This document shows, piece by piece, positions 24,101-36,100 of a DNA stretch of 64,000 bases. The stretch lies in NCBI GenBank assembly GCA_009746045.1, contig RPFO01000253.1:4589332-4653331 (forward strand), written 5' to 3'. Each line of letters opens with the position of its first letter. Position 1 is the stretch's first letter. The position numbers and the translations under genes are program-made. The notes below the pieces were generated by a model, which worked only from the letters and a program-made list of their open reading frames with translations, was not told where the DNA came from and did not search any database. The stretch comes from Mesostigma viride. Lineage: Eukaryota > Streptophyta > Mesostigmatophyceae > Mesostigmatales > Mesostigmataceae.

Positions 24101-27100
24101 GAGGTAACTCTGTTGAACATACCATAATGTATAAGATATAAAATAACACACCTAAGATATAAAATAGTACTGTAGTATGTACATATTACAAGCACCACGG
24201 GCCCCCCACACAAGGCCACCACTCACCCTCGGCAGGGCTCACACTCGGCCAGATCCCCTCCGCCCGTCTTCTCCAGATACGTGCCCCGAGGGCAGGCGAT
24301 GGGCGTGACAGTCGCCGGCGGGCAGTAGTGCCCCGCGGTGCAAGGCCGGCGAATGAACACGCTGGGCAGCGGCGACGTGACCGAGACAGTACACTCGAGC
24401 AGGCGGCGCGCGCGGCGGGCGTCGTGAGCTTCTCCCACACGCCACGCTGACATCAGCAGGTCCACGTCCACGACATCCTCGTCGTCCTCATTCATGATGC
24501 CGCCATCATCGCTGCTGACGCGATCCCCGACGTCCTCATCCTGACCATCCCCGTTCTGGTCACCGTCACCCGCGCTTGAACTGGTCCTAGAGCGACCGAT
24601 CTTGCGGAGCAGGTGGTCGTAGGTGCCGGCGGACAGCAGCGCCCGACCCGTGCGCCGACGCGCGAGGGTCGTGTTGGCCCACGCAGGGAACACCACCCAG
24701 TCGCCATCGTCGCCGGCCCCACGGCTTGCCTGTGATCCATCGCTGTCACTCTCGCTGCCGCTCGCCACACGGGATGTATGCACGTCTGCGCCCTCATCAT
24801 CTTTGGGCACCGCCTGCGCCCCAGCAGCTTGCCTAATAGCATCCCCTCCGGCCGTAATGCTGGCGAGCCGCCGCCGCCGCGCAGGTTGTTCATCTGGCGT
24901 TGGGGTTGGCGTGGGGGTTGGCATGGGGGCAGGGGCAGGCGCCGGCGCGCTCACCCCCAGGCACACGTCCTCCAGGAATGCGTACGTGGGGTCGCAGTAA
25001 TACCCCTTGGGGCACTCTACGCATGCCGCCTGGCCCGTGTTGTCCTGGTATGTCCCTGGGGGGCACAGGAGGGGCAGCGCGGCGCCCTCGGCGCGCGCGG
25101 GGCAGTAATACCCAACAGGACAGACGTACTCCGAGGGCGTGCGCGTGGTCTGGCCCGGCGGGCAGTAATAGCCCGCGAGGTTGCACGGACCCGTGGGGGC
25201 TAGCAACCCCGTCCCCGCGCAATAGAACCCCGCAGTGCACAGGTTGGCTTGGCCGATATCCCCCGTGCCGAGATTCGGACAGAACGTGCCTGCGCGACAA
25301 GGGACGATAGCCACCGCGCCCGCAGGGCAAGAGTTCCCCCGCGGACATATGACGCCCGTGACCCCGTCCGTTGGGGTGGGGCTCGACGCCCCCCCCGCGC
25401 AGAAATAGCCCGCCATGCAGGGTCCTGTCGGCGCCGCGAGGCCGATACGGTCGCAGTACTGACCCAGGGGGCAAGCGACAGGGGTGGCCGACCCGGCAGG
25501 GCAGTATTTACCAACGGGGCACGGGGCCCCCGTCGTGTCCGCCCCCATCGGGGATGCGATCGTGGCCCGCCCCGTGCAGTAGTAGCCTGCCGCGCAGTTG
25601 CCCGTGGGCTGAGTCAGCCCTGGCGACCCGCAGTACTTGCCTGGGAGGCAGCCCGTGCAGTCGGTGACGGCGGCAAGGCCCGGCCCATTACCGAACGTCC
25701 CGGCCGGGCAAGGTACCTCGGACCCGATCGCGGTGCCCCGTGGGCAGTAGAAACCTTGCGCGCAGAGCGTGGCGGACGTGGCCGCGCCGGCGCCGCACGC
25801 GTACCCCGCGGGGCACGGCTTGCAGGTCTCCGCCAGCAACCCCCATTCATCGTTGTAGGTCCCTGGGGGGCAGTCCACGGGGCGCGTGCTCCCTGTCGCA
25901 CAGACCGTCCCGGGCTCGCACAGCCCCCCGTTCAAGCTGCCCTGGGGCGGGGTCGCCTGCGTGTTCCCGGACCCGCACCAGTGGCCCGCGCGGCAGGGGC
26001 CGGATGGCAGGATTAGCCCCGTCTGGGCACAGAACGACCCAGGACGGCACGCCCAGCAGACCGAGTTGCCCAGCGTGTGGGCCATCGTGCCCACGGGGCA
26101 GGCGATGGGGGTGGCCGCGCCGGCCTCACAGTAGTGCCCGCAGGGGCAGGGGCCACCGCCATCCGCCACCTCGTCGTGCACAAACGTGCAGGAGACGACG
26201 GGGTAGGTCAAGGACGCCCCAGGCCCCGCGAACGCAAACAACTTGCCGACGTCGACCAGATCCACATACGACTCGATGCCGGGGGATGGGTTCGCCGCCC
26301 CCCCCATGCAGAACCAGCCCTCAGAGCAGTCCCCCGTGGGGCTGATATTTCCCACCCCCGCACAGTACTTGCCGGGGTCGCAGGGGATGCATTGCGCCAC
26401 CGAGGTCGCCCCCGCCAAGGTCCCATACGTCCCTGCCGGGCAGGGAACGGGGGACGCCGACCCGGGCGGACAGTACGAACCGATAGGGCACTCGACGGCC
26501 GTCCCGGGGTCATCGAGGCTGCAGGTGAATCCTGCGGCGCAAGGGATGCACGCCGCCTGGCCCCGCTGCGGCTGCACCGTCCCTGGCAGGCAAGGGAGTG
26601 CCGCAGGGCTGCCCTGGGGGCAGTAGTGCTGGACCGGGCAGAGGTTGGCCGCTGGGGCCGCCACGGTGTTCCCTCCCGGGCAGAAATAGCCCGCGGTGCA
26701 AGGGCCCGTGGGCACCGCGAGGCCAAACCCGGAGCAGTACTTGCCGGGCGTGCAAGGGACGCACGCCTGGGCTGACTCAGCCCGCTCCTCGGGGGCGAAT
26801 GTCCCTGGGAGGCAAGCATGAGCGACCGCGGTTCCGACCCCGCACCAATGACCCGCGGGGCAAGGGGTGTTGCGGCCGTACCCAGCAGTATCCGGGGCCG
26901 TGATCGGGTCGCAGAAGTCAAATGGGGTGGCGCTCCCGCTGCCACCCCCGCAGACGTAACCGGCCGCGCAGGGGCCCGCGGGGGCTGAGAGCCGCTTCTG
27001 GTCGCAGTACCACCCGGGCGTGCACGCAGTGGGTCGCGTGGACCCCTCGGGACAGTACGCGCCGATGGGGCACCGGTTCCCGACCCCGACGCACCCACTG

Positions 27101-30100
27101 CTGCTGCCATTTCCGCCCGTGGATGGGGGAGGCGAGACGAGCTCCACGACCAGGTACCCGTACCAGCCGTCGTCGTCAATAATGACGTCACCGCCGGTAC
27201 CGTTGCCACCGCCCAAGCAACCGGTCCCATCGGGCGTTGCCGTCGAGGACCCGGCGAGGCAGTAAAACCCAGCGGCGCAGGAGCCCGTGACGGCCGTCTG
27301 GCCGAACCCGCTGCAATACTTCCCGCCGTCACATGGCGTGCACTCGTCCTCGTCCGCCAACCCAGGGTGCGGGCCGTAGCTCCCAGGGGGGCACAGGTGG
27401 GCCGTCGGCGACCCCGTCCCCCGAGGGCAGTAGGAACCGGGGGGACAGATGGCAGCAGACGCCGTGACTGACCCGGCGGGGCAATAGTACCGCTCCCCAC
27501 AAGGGCCTGAGGGCGCCCCCAAGCCGACGTCCGCGCAGTAATACCCAGCGGGGCAGCGCGTCATATCGGCCGCGCCCGCCGGGCATATGTACCCTCGCTC
27601 ACACTCCCCACCAGTGGTCCCGTCCCTGGGCGTGGCCGTGGCCGCACCCAGCGTGCAGAAGAACCCCGCGTTGCAAGGACCCGACGGCCACACGCCCGCA
27701 GTCGCCGCACAGTACTTCCCAGGGGGGCAAGGCACACAACTGGCCGCCCCGGGGGAAGGGCCATAGGTCCCCGGGAGGCACGGCACCGGCTGAGTTGTAC
27801 CCTGAGGGCACGCGTGACCCCCTGGGCAGAGATCCCCCGTGGTCCCATCCGTTGGGGTCGCACTAGCGGCGCCCCTTGTGCAAAAGTACCCCCCGGAGCA
27901 CGGCCCGCTGGGCACTCGCAGCTGGTACCCGTCACAGTACTGCCCCCCGTCACACGGGCGCATCGCCGACGACCCCAGCGGGCAGTAGTGGCCGGGCTTA
28001 CAGGGCCCACCACCCGCCGTAAGACTCCCGTGGGTGATATTCCCTCCGGCACCGCTCGATGACCCGAAATCCGCCGGCGTTGGGCTGCTGCTCCACCCCA
28101 CGCAGAAGAACCCGGCAGCGCAGACCCCGGTCGGGGCGGCCAACCCGGGCCGGTCGCAGTAGTACCCGGGGGCACACCCGAGGGGGATCGCGGAGCCCAC
28201 GGGACAAAATGCCCCTGGGGGGCACTCTCCCCCCGTGATCGCGCTGCCATCCTCGGCATCCGCATCGTCCGGACGAGGCACGCTCGCCCCACCTAAGCAG
28301 TACCAGCCCGCGTCGCAGTCGCCGTCGGGGGCCGACCGGCCCACGCCGGAGCAGTACTTCCCGGGCGTGCACGGCGTGCACTCCTCCTCCGCAGCGAGCC
28401 CCTTTGTGGCCCCATACGTGCCGGCGGGGCACGGGAACTGCTCCCCGTGCTCCGTCCCCGGCGGACAGAAGTATCCCCTCGGGCAGAGATTGGCCTCGTC
28501 CAACGGACCCGCGCTCCCGTCCTCGCAGAAGTACCGCTCGGGGCAGCGCGTGCAGCCCTCCGTCTCGCCTGGGGCGTCGTTGTACGTCCCTGGCGCGCAA
28601 GGGATGGGCCAGGAGGAGCCCTCCGGGCAGAACGTCCCAACAGGGCACACATCGCCGACCGCGCTGCTGCAGCCGCATGCAGGGAGACCCACATCGCCCA
28701 CGGGCTCAGCCACCGCGGCGCCCCACGAGCAGTAGTGACCCGAAGCACAAAGGCCCGTGGGCGCGGACAGGCCCTCTCCTTCGCAGTACCAGCCGGGCGT
28801 GCAGGGGAGGCAGCTCGCCGACCCCGTGACGTTCGCAAACGTCCCTGGGGCGCACTTGGTCGGCGACGAGCTGCCCTCGGGGCACTCCCACCCTTCCTCG
28901 CACTGACCACCGTTGTCCTCCGATTCGTCCAGCGGAGTCGATGTCACAGCACCGCCGCGGCAGTAATGCCCGGCCGCACAGGGACCTGTGGGGGCACCCA
29001 GGCCGTCGGTCGCGCAGTAACTCCCCGGTGTGCACGACGACATGGCCGCCGAGCCCGCGGGACAGAAATAGCCCGCGGCACACCTTCCCCCCCGCGCCGC
29101 CTCCTCGTCCTCCAGGCCATCGCTACCCGGCATGGGCACGGTGGCGTTCGCCAGACAATACCATCCGGGGGAGCAATCCGTGGGCTCCTCGGCGGCCTCG
29201 GGGCAATAACTCCCCGCGGGGCACGAGAGGCACCCCAAGGTCGCCATCGTCCGGTCCATGTACGATCCGGGGGAGCAAGGGGTGGGCGACCCCGAGGCCT
29301 CCGGGCAGTAATGGCCCCGGGGGCAGATGGTCGCAGGCGGGTTGGGGACGGCGGACCCCGGCGGGCAGTAGAACCCCTCAAAGCACGGCCCCGTGGGCGC
29401 CCTCGCGTCGACCTGGTCGCAGTAGTAGCCCGCAGTGCAGGGCACGCAGACGTCGTTGCTGTCCCAGAAGCGGCCGAGGGAGCAGCCGCCCGCGGACGTG
29501 CTCCCGGGGCCGCAGTACGTGTTGTTGTGGCACTTGCCGCCGCACGGGTCGTTCTCCAACGGGGTCGGGCTGATACAGCCCCCGAGGCAGTAGTACCCCT
29601 GGGCACAGAGCCCTGTCGGCGCACACAACCCCTCCGTTGCGCAGTAGCTCCCCGCAGGGCACGGTTGAGGGGCCGCAGAGCCCTGGGGACAGAATGACCC
29701 CTGGGGGCAGACGCCACCCCCTGTCGCGATCGAGCAGAGTCCCTCGTCACTCAACAGCACTTCCAGCAACGTGACGTTCCAGGGGGTGGCCACGATGGCG
29801 CCGCCCACGCAGAAATGGCCACACGAGCAAGGCCCGCTAGGCTCGTCCTGCCCCCCTAGGCAATATGACCCGGGGGGGCACGGCATGCACTCCTCCGGCG
29901 CGATCAAGTACTCGTCTGGGCTGTACGTGCCCGGGGCGCAGGGGTGGGGCGCATGCGAGCCCTCTGGGCAGTAGGCACCGGGGGGGCACCCGAGGGGGAA
30001 CCCCGCTGGGCAGTAGTACCCTTCCCGGCAGGGGAGGCAGGTCGACAGGCCGGTAGAGTTTGTGTAGAAACCGGGGGAGCACACACGGGGCTCCCCCGTG

Positions 30101-33100
30101 CCCAGAGGGCAGTAGTAACCCAGCGGGCACTCGCCGAATTTCCCGTCAGGGTCGTTGGCGGGGGTGGCGCTCGTGGCCCCCGACCGCGAGTAATACCCGG
30201 CCGCCGTCGCAAGATCCGGGGCAGGGAGCCCAGGGAGGGTGCACGCAGCGCCGGCCGTGCAGGCCAGGCACGCACCGGCCAGCGACCCGCCGCGAATGAC
30301 AGGATTATACGTTCCCTCAGGGCAGGGGGACGGGGCGTACGCGCCGCGGTCGCAGAAATGGCCCACGGGGCACTCGCCCCCAAACGAGGCGTTCACGGGG
30401 GTCGCCACGCTTGCACGGACTGTGCAGTAGTACCCCGCGGCACACTGGCCCGACGGCTCATTGATCCCTGGGCCGCTGCAATAGGACCCTGGAGTGCAGG
30501 GCACGCAGTCGGCCAGCTCAGACGCGCCCTCGTCGGGTCCGTACGTGCCCGTGGGGCACGGGGTCACGTGGGTCGACCCGCTCGGACAGTAGTGGCCCTC
30601 CGTGCACACAACGGGGCCCGACATGCCGACCTCGTCGCAGTAGTACCCCTCGTCGCACACCTCGCATGACGCGGCCGCCCAGGACGGGTTGTAGCTCCCC
30701 GGGAGGCAGAACACGGGCTCTGACGCGCCGGACAGGGTGTACGTCCCTGGAGGGGCCTCGTGCTGCGTGGGCACGTCCGCGCCACCGTCGCAGTAGTAGC
30801 CCGCGGAGCAGTTCCCCGTGGCCCCCGTGTTGGCGAAGCCCATGCAGTACATGCCGCGGGGGCAAGGGAGGCAGTCCCGCAGGGACTCGCCGCCCAGGCG
30901 GTCCGTGTACGTCCCTGGGGGGCAGGGTGCAGGGACGTCCGTCCCCTCCCCGCAGTAATACCCTGCGGGGCAGACACCGAATCGGGGCGAGGCGGCGCCA
31001 CCGTCGTCGTCGGGGGGAGAGGAACTAAAGCTGCCGGACGCGCAGAAGAAGCCGGGGTCGCACAGGCCCCTGGGCGCCGCCAGCCCGGGGCCATCGCAGA
31101 AGTATTTCCCTGGGCAAAGGGAGCAGTCCTCGACCTTGCGGAGCGAGCTGGTGTTGCCGTACGTGCCCAGCGGGCAGGGCTCCGGCACCCGCGCGCCCTC
31201 CCTGCAGTAGAACCCTACGGGGCAAGGGAGCGGGGTCACGGACGCCAACGGGCAATAGCTCCCGGCCGTGCAGAGCGAGCATGAATCCGCGCCCGTGGCA
31301 CCCTCGGTGTCCCGGTATCGCCCCGCCGGGCACGGGTCCTGTTGGGGTCTAACGGAGCCGGACTGGCAGAAATAACCCACGGCGCAGGGCCCTGTTAGGT
31401 TTGTCGCTGCGGAGGGACCGCACCACCACCCTGGCTCACACAGCAGGCACCAGGCAGACGACTCCCCGTTCTTTAAGCTGTTGTACGTCCCCGCGGGGCA
31501 CGCCTCGGGCGCCGGGGTGGCCTCCACGCAGAAATGCCCCTCCCAGCAGGCATCGATCACGTGGTCAAAGATGCGGTCCATGCCCGTCGGGCAGTACGTG
31601 CCGGCCGCGCATCGTTTCTCGGACCGCATCGTCTCCTCCGACACAGTGTCGTTGTCGCAGTAATGGCCCGCGAGGCACAGCCGGCACGCCGACCACCCCG
31701 AGGCGGAGTACTTCCCCGGCCCGCAGGGGGTAGGGGACTCGCTTCCCGGCGGACAGAAGTAACCGGCGGGACAGGAGAGGCACGCGGTCGCGTCGTCCAC
31801 GCTGCCATCCAGGAACACCAACGGGGCGGAGCGCCGCGTGCCGAGGACCTCGGAGTAGCTGCCAGCATAACAAGGGGTCGGCTCAGGCGACCCCTCGGGG
31901 CAGAAATGTCCGCGGGGGCAGATGATGCACTCGTCCTCTCGGGAGAGGTTCCGGAACGGACCATACGTCCCCTCGGGGCACGTGTGCTCCGTCGGGTTGC
32001 CGCTCCCTGGAGGGCAGTAGTGGCCAGGGACGCAGGGGCCGGTAGGCTCCGTCCCGCCGCCCCCATCGCAGTAAAACCCTGGCGTGCAGATCGTGCATTC
32101 CTCCTCGCTCGCCAGGCAGCAGCGGTCCCCGTAGCTACCCGGAGGGCACGGGTACCGGCGGGGCGACGTCGTCCCCGGAGGGCAGTAGTAACCGGGGGCG
32201 CAGTCGACCGGGGGGTTGTCGATCGCCCCCGTGCCCCACCCACACGCAAACCGCTCGGGACAGATGTCGCACTCTTGCTGGTGCGTGAGGTTGCGGGCCT
32301 CGGTGAACGTCCCGGGCGGGCATGGCCAGTCGGTCGGGAACACGGTCCCCGAGGGGCAGTAGTGCCCCCTCGCGCAGGCCTCGTTGGGTGCTGTCAGCCG
32401 CGCCCGCGAGCACGCCTTGCCCGGCGTGCACGCGAGGCAGCTCCCGATCAACCCCGCGCCGAACTCGGGGTTATACGTCCCTGGGAGGCAGTCGGTCGGC
32501 TGGACGCTCCCCTGGGGGCAGAACGCCCCCGGGGCGCACGGCTTGCATCCTGAGGCATCAGTCAGCCCGAGCACATAGCCCGAATACGTGCCAAAGGGGC
32601 ACGGGTGCTCCGTCGGGTCCCCCGTGGCCAAGGGGCAGTACGACCCGGGGGGGCAAGGGAAGGGCTCCGCAGTGCCGATGGGGCAATACTTGCCCGCCGG
32701 GCACAGCGTGCAGTGGATGTACGACGTCGCCCCTTGCGCGCTGTTGTAGCTGCCGGCGGGGCAGGGGTACTGGTAGGGGTGCCGCGTGCCCGCGGGGCAG
32801 AAGTACCCGGGACCGCACAGACGGTCCTCCCCAGGGATCCCGCAGGTGTCCTCGGAGCACCAGAAGCCCTCCGGGCAGACGCGGCAGGCGGAATCGGCGG
32901 ACGCGCCCCCGGGCCCAATGCCATATTGGCCCGCAGGGCAGGGCTCATAGCGCCCCTCGGCACACCAGCCCCCGCACTCGCACTCGTGGCCGGGGGGGGC
33001 GGGCTCGGTGCTCCCGTTCACGCAGTGGAACCCGGCATCGCACAGCGAGCAGCCGGTGGCCCCGCCCAGGCTGAAGTGCCACTCGGGGCAAGGGACCGGG

Positions 33101-36100
33101 TCGAGCCACCCGCGGGGGCAAGCATACCCGGGGGGGCAGGGCTCGCACGCGTGCGCCGAGGTGAGGCTGTAGCTGCCCAAGGGGCAAGGGACGGGGAGCT
33201 GGGTGACGTCCTGGCAGTAGAAGCCGCGTGGGCACGCAAAGCAGAGGCTCTGCTTGCCGAGGCTGTAGCTCCCGGGGGCACAGGGGACCATTGCAGGGAG
33301 TGACGGGGAGTGGCAGGCAAACCCCGGCGGGCAGGGTATGCAGTCGGTCTGCGCACCCAGGGAGTAGAAACCGCTCGGGCAAGGGGACATGACAGAGCGG
33401 TCCGTGAGTGGGCACCCGTATCCGGCCGGGCAGGCCGTGCACTCGACCTGCCCGCCCACGCTGTACGTCCCTGGGGGGCACTGCACAGGGAGTGCGTCGG
33501 GGAACTCGCACGCATACCCCGGCGGGCAGGGCGTGCACGTGTCGCTCCCTGGGCCCGAGTACGTGCCGGCCCGGCACGCGCGGTTGCTCTCCCCGGTGCA
33601 GGTTGGGCACTCCCACCCCGCTAGGCACGTCATGCACGCGGCCGCGCCACCCTCCGCATACGTCCCTGGGCTGCAGGGGATGTGGAGCGCCTGGTCCGAC
33701 CGGGGGCACGCGAACCCGGGCGGGCACAGCGTGCATGCCGTCTGACCGCCCTCCGAATAGCTCCCCGGTAAGCATGCCTCCCGGCAGTACGGGGAAGGGG
33801 TTGGGCACGCATAGCCCGGCTCGCACGGCTGACAGTGGACCGCGCCCTCGGCCGAGACGCTGCCCGTCGGGCAAGGGATCGGACTGGCATCCGTGACCGG
33901 ACACTCGCTCCCTGAGGGGCAGACCGTGCAGGACAGGGCGCCCCCCAGGGAGTAGGTCCCTGGGGTGCAAGGCACGGGGGAGGACGAGGGGGTTGGGCAC
34001 GCGTAGCCGGGCATGCACCAGATGCAGTCACGGCTGCCGAGGAAGGAGAAGTAGCCGGGGGGGCAGGGGCGGACGTCGGCCGTGGGGGGGCTGCACGTGT
34101 TGCCCGCCTCGCAGGAGCAGTTGAGGGAGAGGTCGAGCTCCGAGTAGTAGACAAAGGAGCCTGCAGGTAGGGCCATCGCATGGGCACGGGCAAGAGCAAG
34201 GGGCATGTGAATGGGCATGAGCAGGGGCAAGGGCAGGGGCAGGGGCAGGGGCAGGGGCAGGGGCAGGGGCAGGGGCAGGGGCAGGGGCAGGGGCAGGGGC
34301 AGGGGCAGGGGCAGGGGCAGGGGCAGGGGCAGGGGCAGGGGCAGGGGCAGGGGCAGGGGCAGGGGCAGGGGCAGGGGCAGGGGCAGGGGCAGGGGCAGGG
34401 GCAGGGGCAGGGGCAGGGGCAGGGGCAGGGGCAGGGGCAGGGGCAGGGGCAGGGGCAGGGGCAGGGGCAGGGGCAGGGGCAGGGGCAGGGGCAGGGGCAG
34501 GGGCAGGGGCAGGGGCAGGGGCAGGGGCAGGGGCAGGGCCAGGGGCAGGGGCAGGGGCAGGGGCAGGGGCATGGGTTGGCTTCCGTACGTGTTGCATGGG
34601 CACGAATTCGGTTCGTGTCGCACAGGTGCGGGCGTGGGCATCAGCGTTGCATGCAGACGGGTGACACCATGAAGAGATCAGGCGGTGATGGAGAATGGGT
34701 GAACGAGCGACGCGACGTGAGGTGGGGAGCCACTGTGATCATGGGGAGAAGTACCAAATATAGAACACTGGGGAGGGCAGGAGGTGGAGGCTTGACGGCA
34801 GCCACCCTGATATATGAGCCACCCTGGTATGTGATCGGAAGATAGAGGCATATGCTTCGGGCAAAGGAGAAAATAAAGAAAAGCAGGAAATACGCACATG
34901 GGCTAGTGGTCATCACATAGTGACTGTGTCAGGCCAACCAGCCCTAGTCCAGACGCCCCACCATTACAATCTTGTTATGAATCGTTCCAATCTTTCAACC
35001 ATGCTGGCAGCTGCCACCTGGCCGTGCTCGACATACCGTCCATGAGGAAATCGTTCCCGTCGTTCAGGCTGATGCCAAAGGGCACGGGGAAGAAGTCCGT
35101 GCCAAAGGGGAGCGGGCCGATGCCCTGCGCCACGCACTGCAGGCCGTCCATCGTCCAGCTGGCAGTCGTCACGACATCACCTGTTTTTTTTTGGGGGGGG
35201 GGAGGGGGGTCATGGACATTGAGAGCCAGGGCAAGGCGAAAGGAATGAGGGCACGAGCATGAGATACCAGTGCACGAGCATGAGGCATGTGTGGATGTGC
35301 TTGAGGTGTGAATAGTGTGCATGAGATGTGAGCACATGCTTCAGGTATGAGGGCATGTGCATGAGGTACGAGTACAGGAACTGGAGGTATAAGTGCGTGT
35401 GCATGAGATACGATGCAGGTATGCACGAGGCTGGGGTGCTTGTCCACATGGATGTGCACGAGGTGTGCTGGCTGATGGCACAAGGTGACGCTGCACGAGG
35501 TGATGGCACAATGTGCATGTCTTAGGAGTGCATACAAGAGCAAGATTGAGCGCAAAGGGCAACACTGAGTGCAAGGAGAAAAACCAAGGCGTCTAGCATC
35601 TCCCATGCGCCTGACTGCTGCAAACCAGTGTATGCAACAAGCCCTCTGGGAAAGAGGGTGGCAATCATGCGGGCCAGATTTATCGGCATTGGGGGTTGGG
35701 GGAGAGGCAGGAAAAAAAAGCTAATTGGCAAGAAGGGTCCCAAACATCTCTTTCGCAGATAAGTATATCAGCTTGTGTCCACACAGATGTGCCTCTAAGC
35801 ATACAAGAGAGGAAACTCTCTCCGTTGACCTTTGCCATGCTATGGAGGTATCTTTTGTTGCACACGCACCGAATTTACAGAGGGGCGCTTCGCCGCAGCC
35901 GGTGTGCAGGCCTGTCCCCGTCACCACTACCGGAGTGGACTCGATGGACAGCCCCCCGCGTGGGCTGACACTCTCAATGGTGTAATCTGGGGAAAACGAA
36001 GTTGGCAGGTTGGTGGCAGGTTGGTGACAGGACGGCGCAGAAGAGCGGGCAAACACACGCACGGCGGAAGCATGGGGAAGAGGCATTGAAGTTACTCCAT

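Noticed and set aside
25249-31284. Plus-strand Arg/Ala/Gly-rich ORFs opposite the Cys-rich exon
   Set aside because: Repeated frames reflecting the periodic Cys repeat on the other strand.
34161-34641. N-terminal Pro-Leu repeat and ATG at 34641 as the start of a separate 3,472-residue protein
   Set aside because: The Pro-Leu stretch is the GGGGCA array. A phase-perfect acceptor at 34161 joins to exon 6 and restores a TIG strand, so the array is intronic.
34180-34845. Plus-strand Gly-Gln and Gly-Arg repeat ORFs
   Set aside because: Pure translation of the hexanucleotide array; no flanking coding signal.
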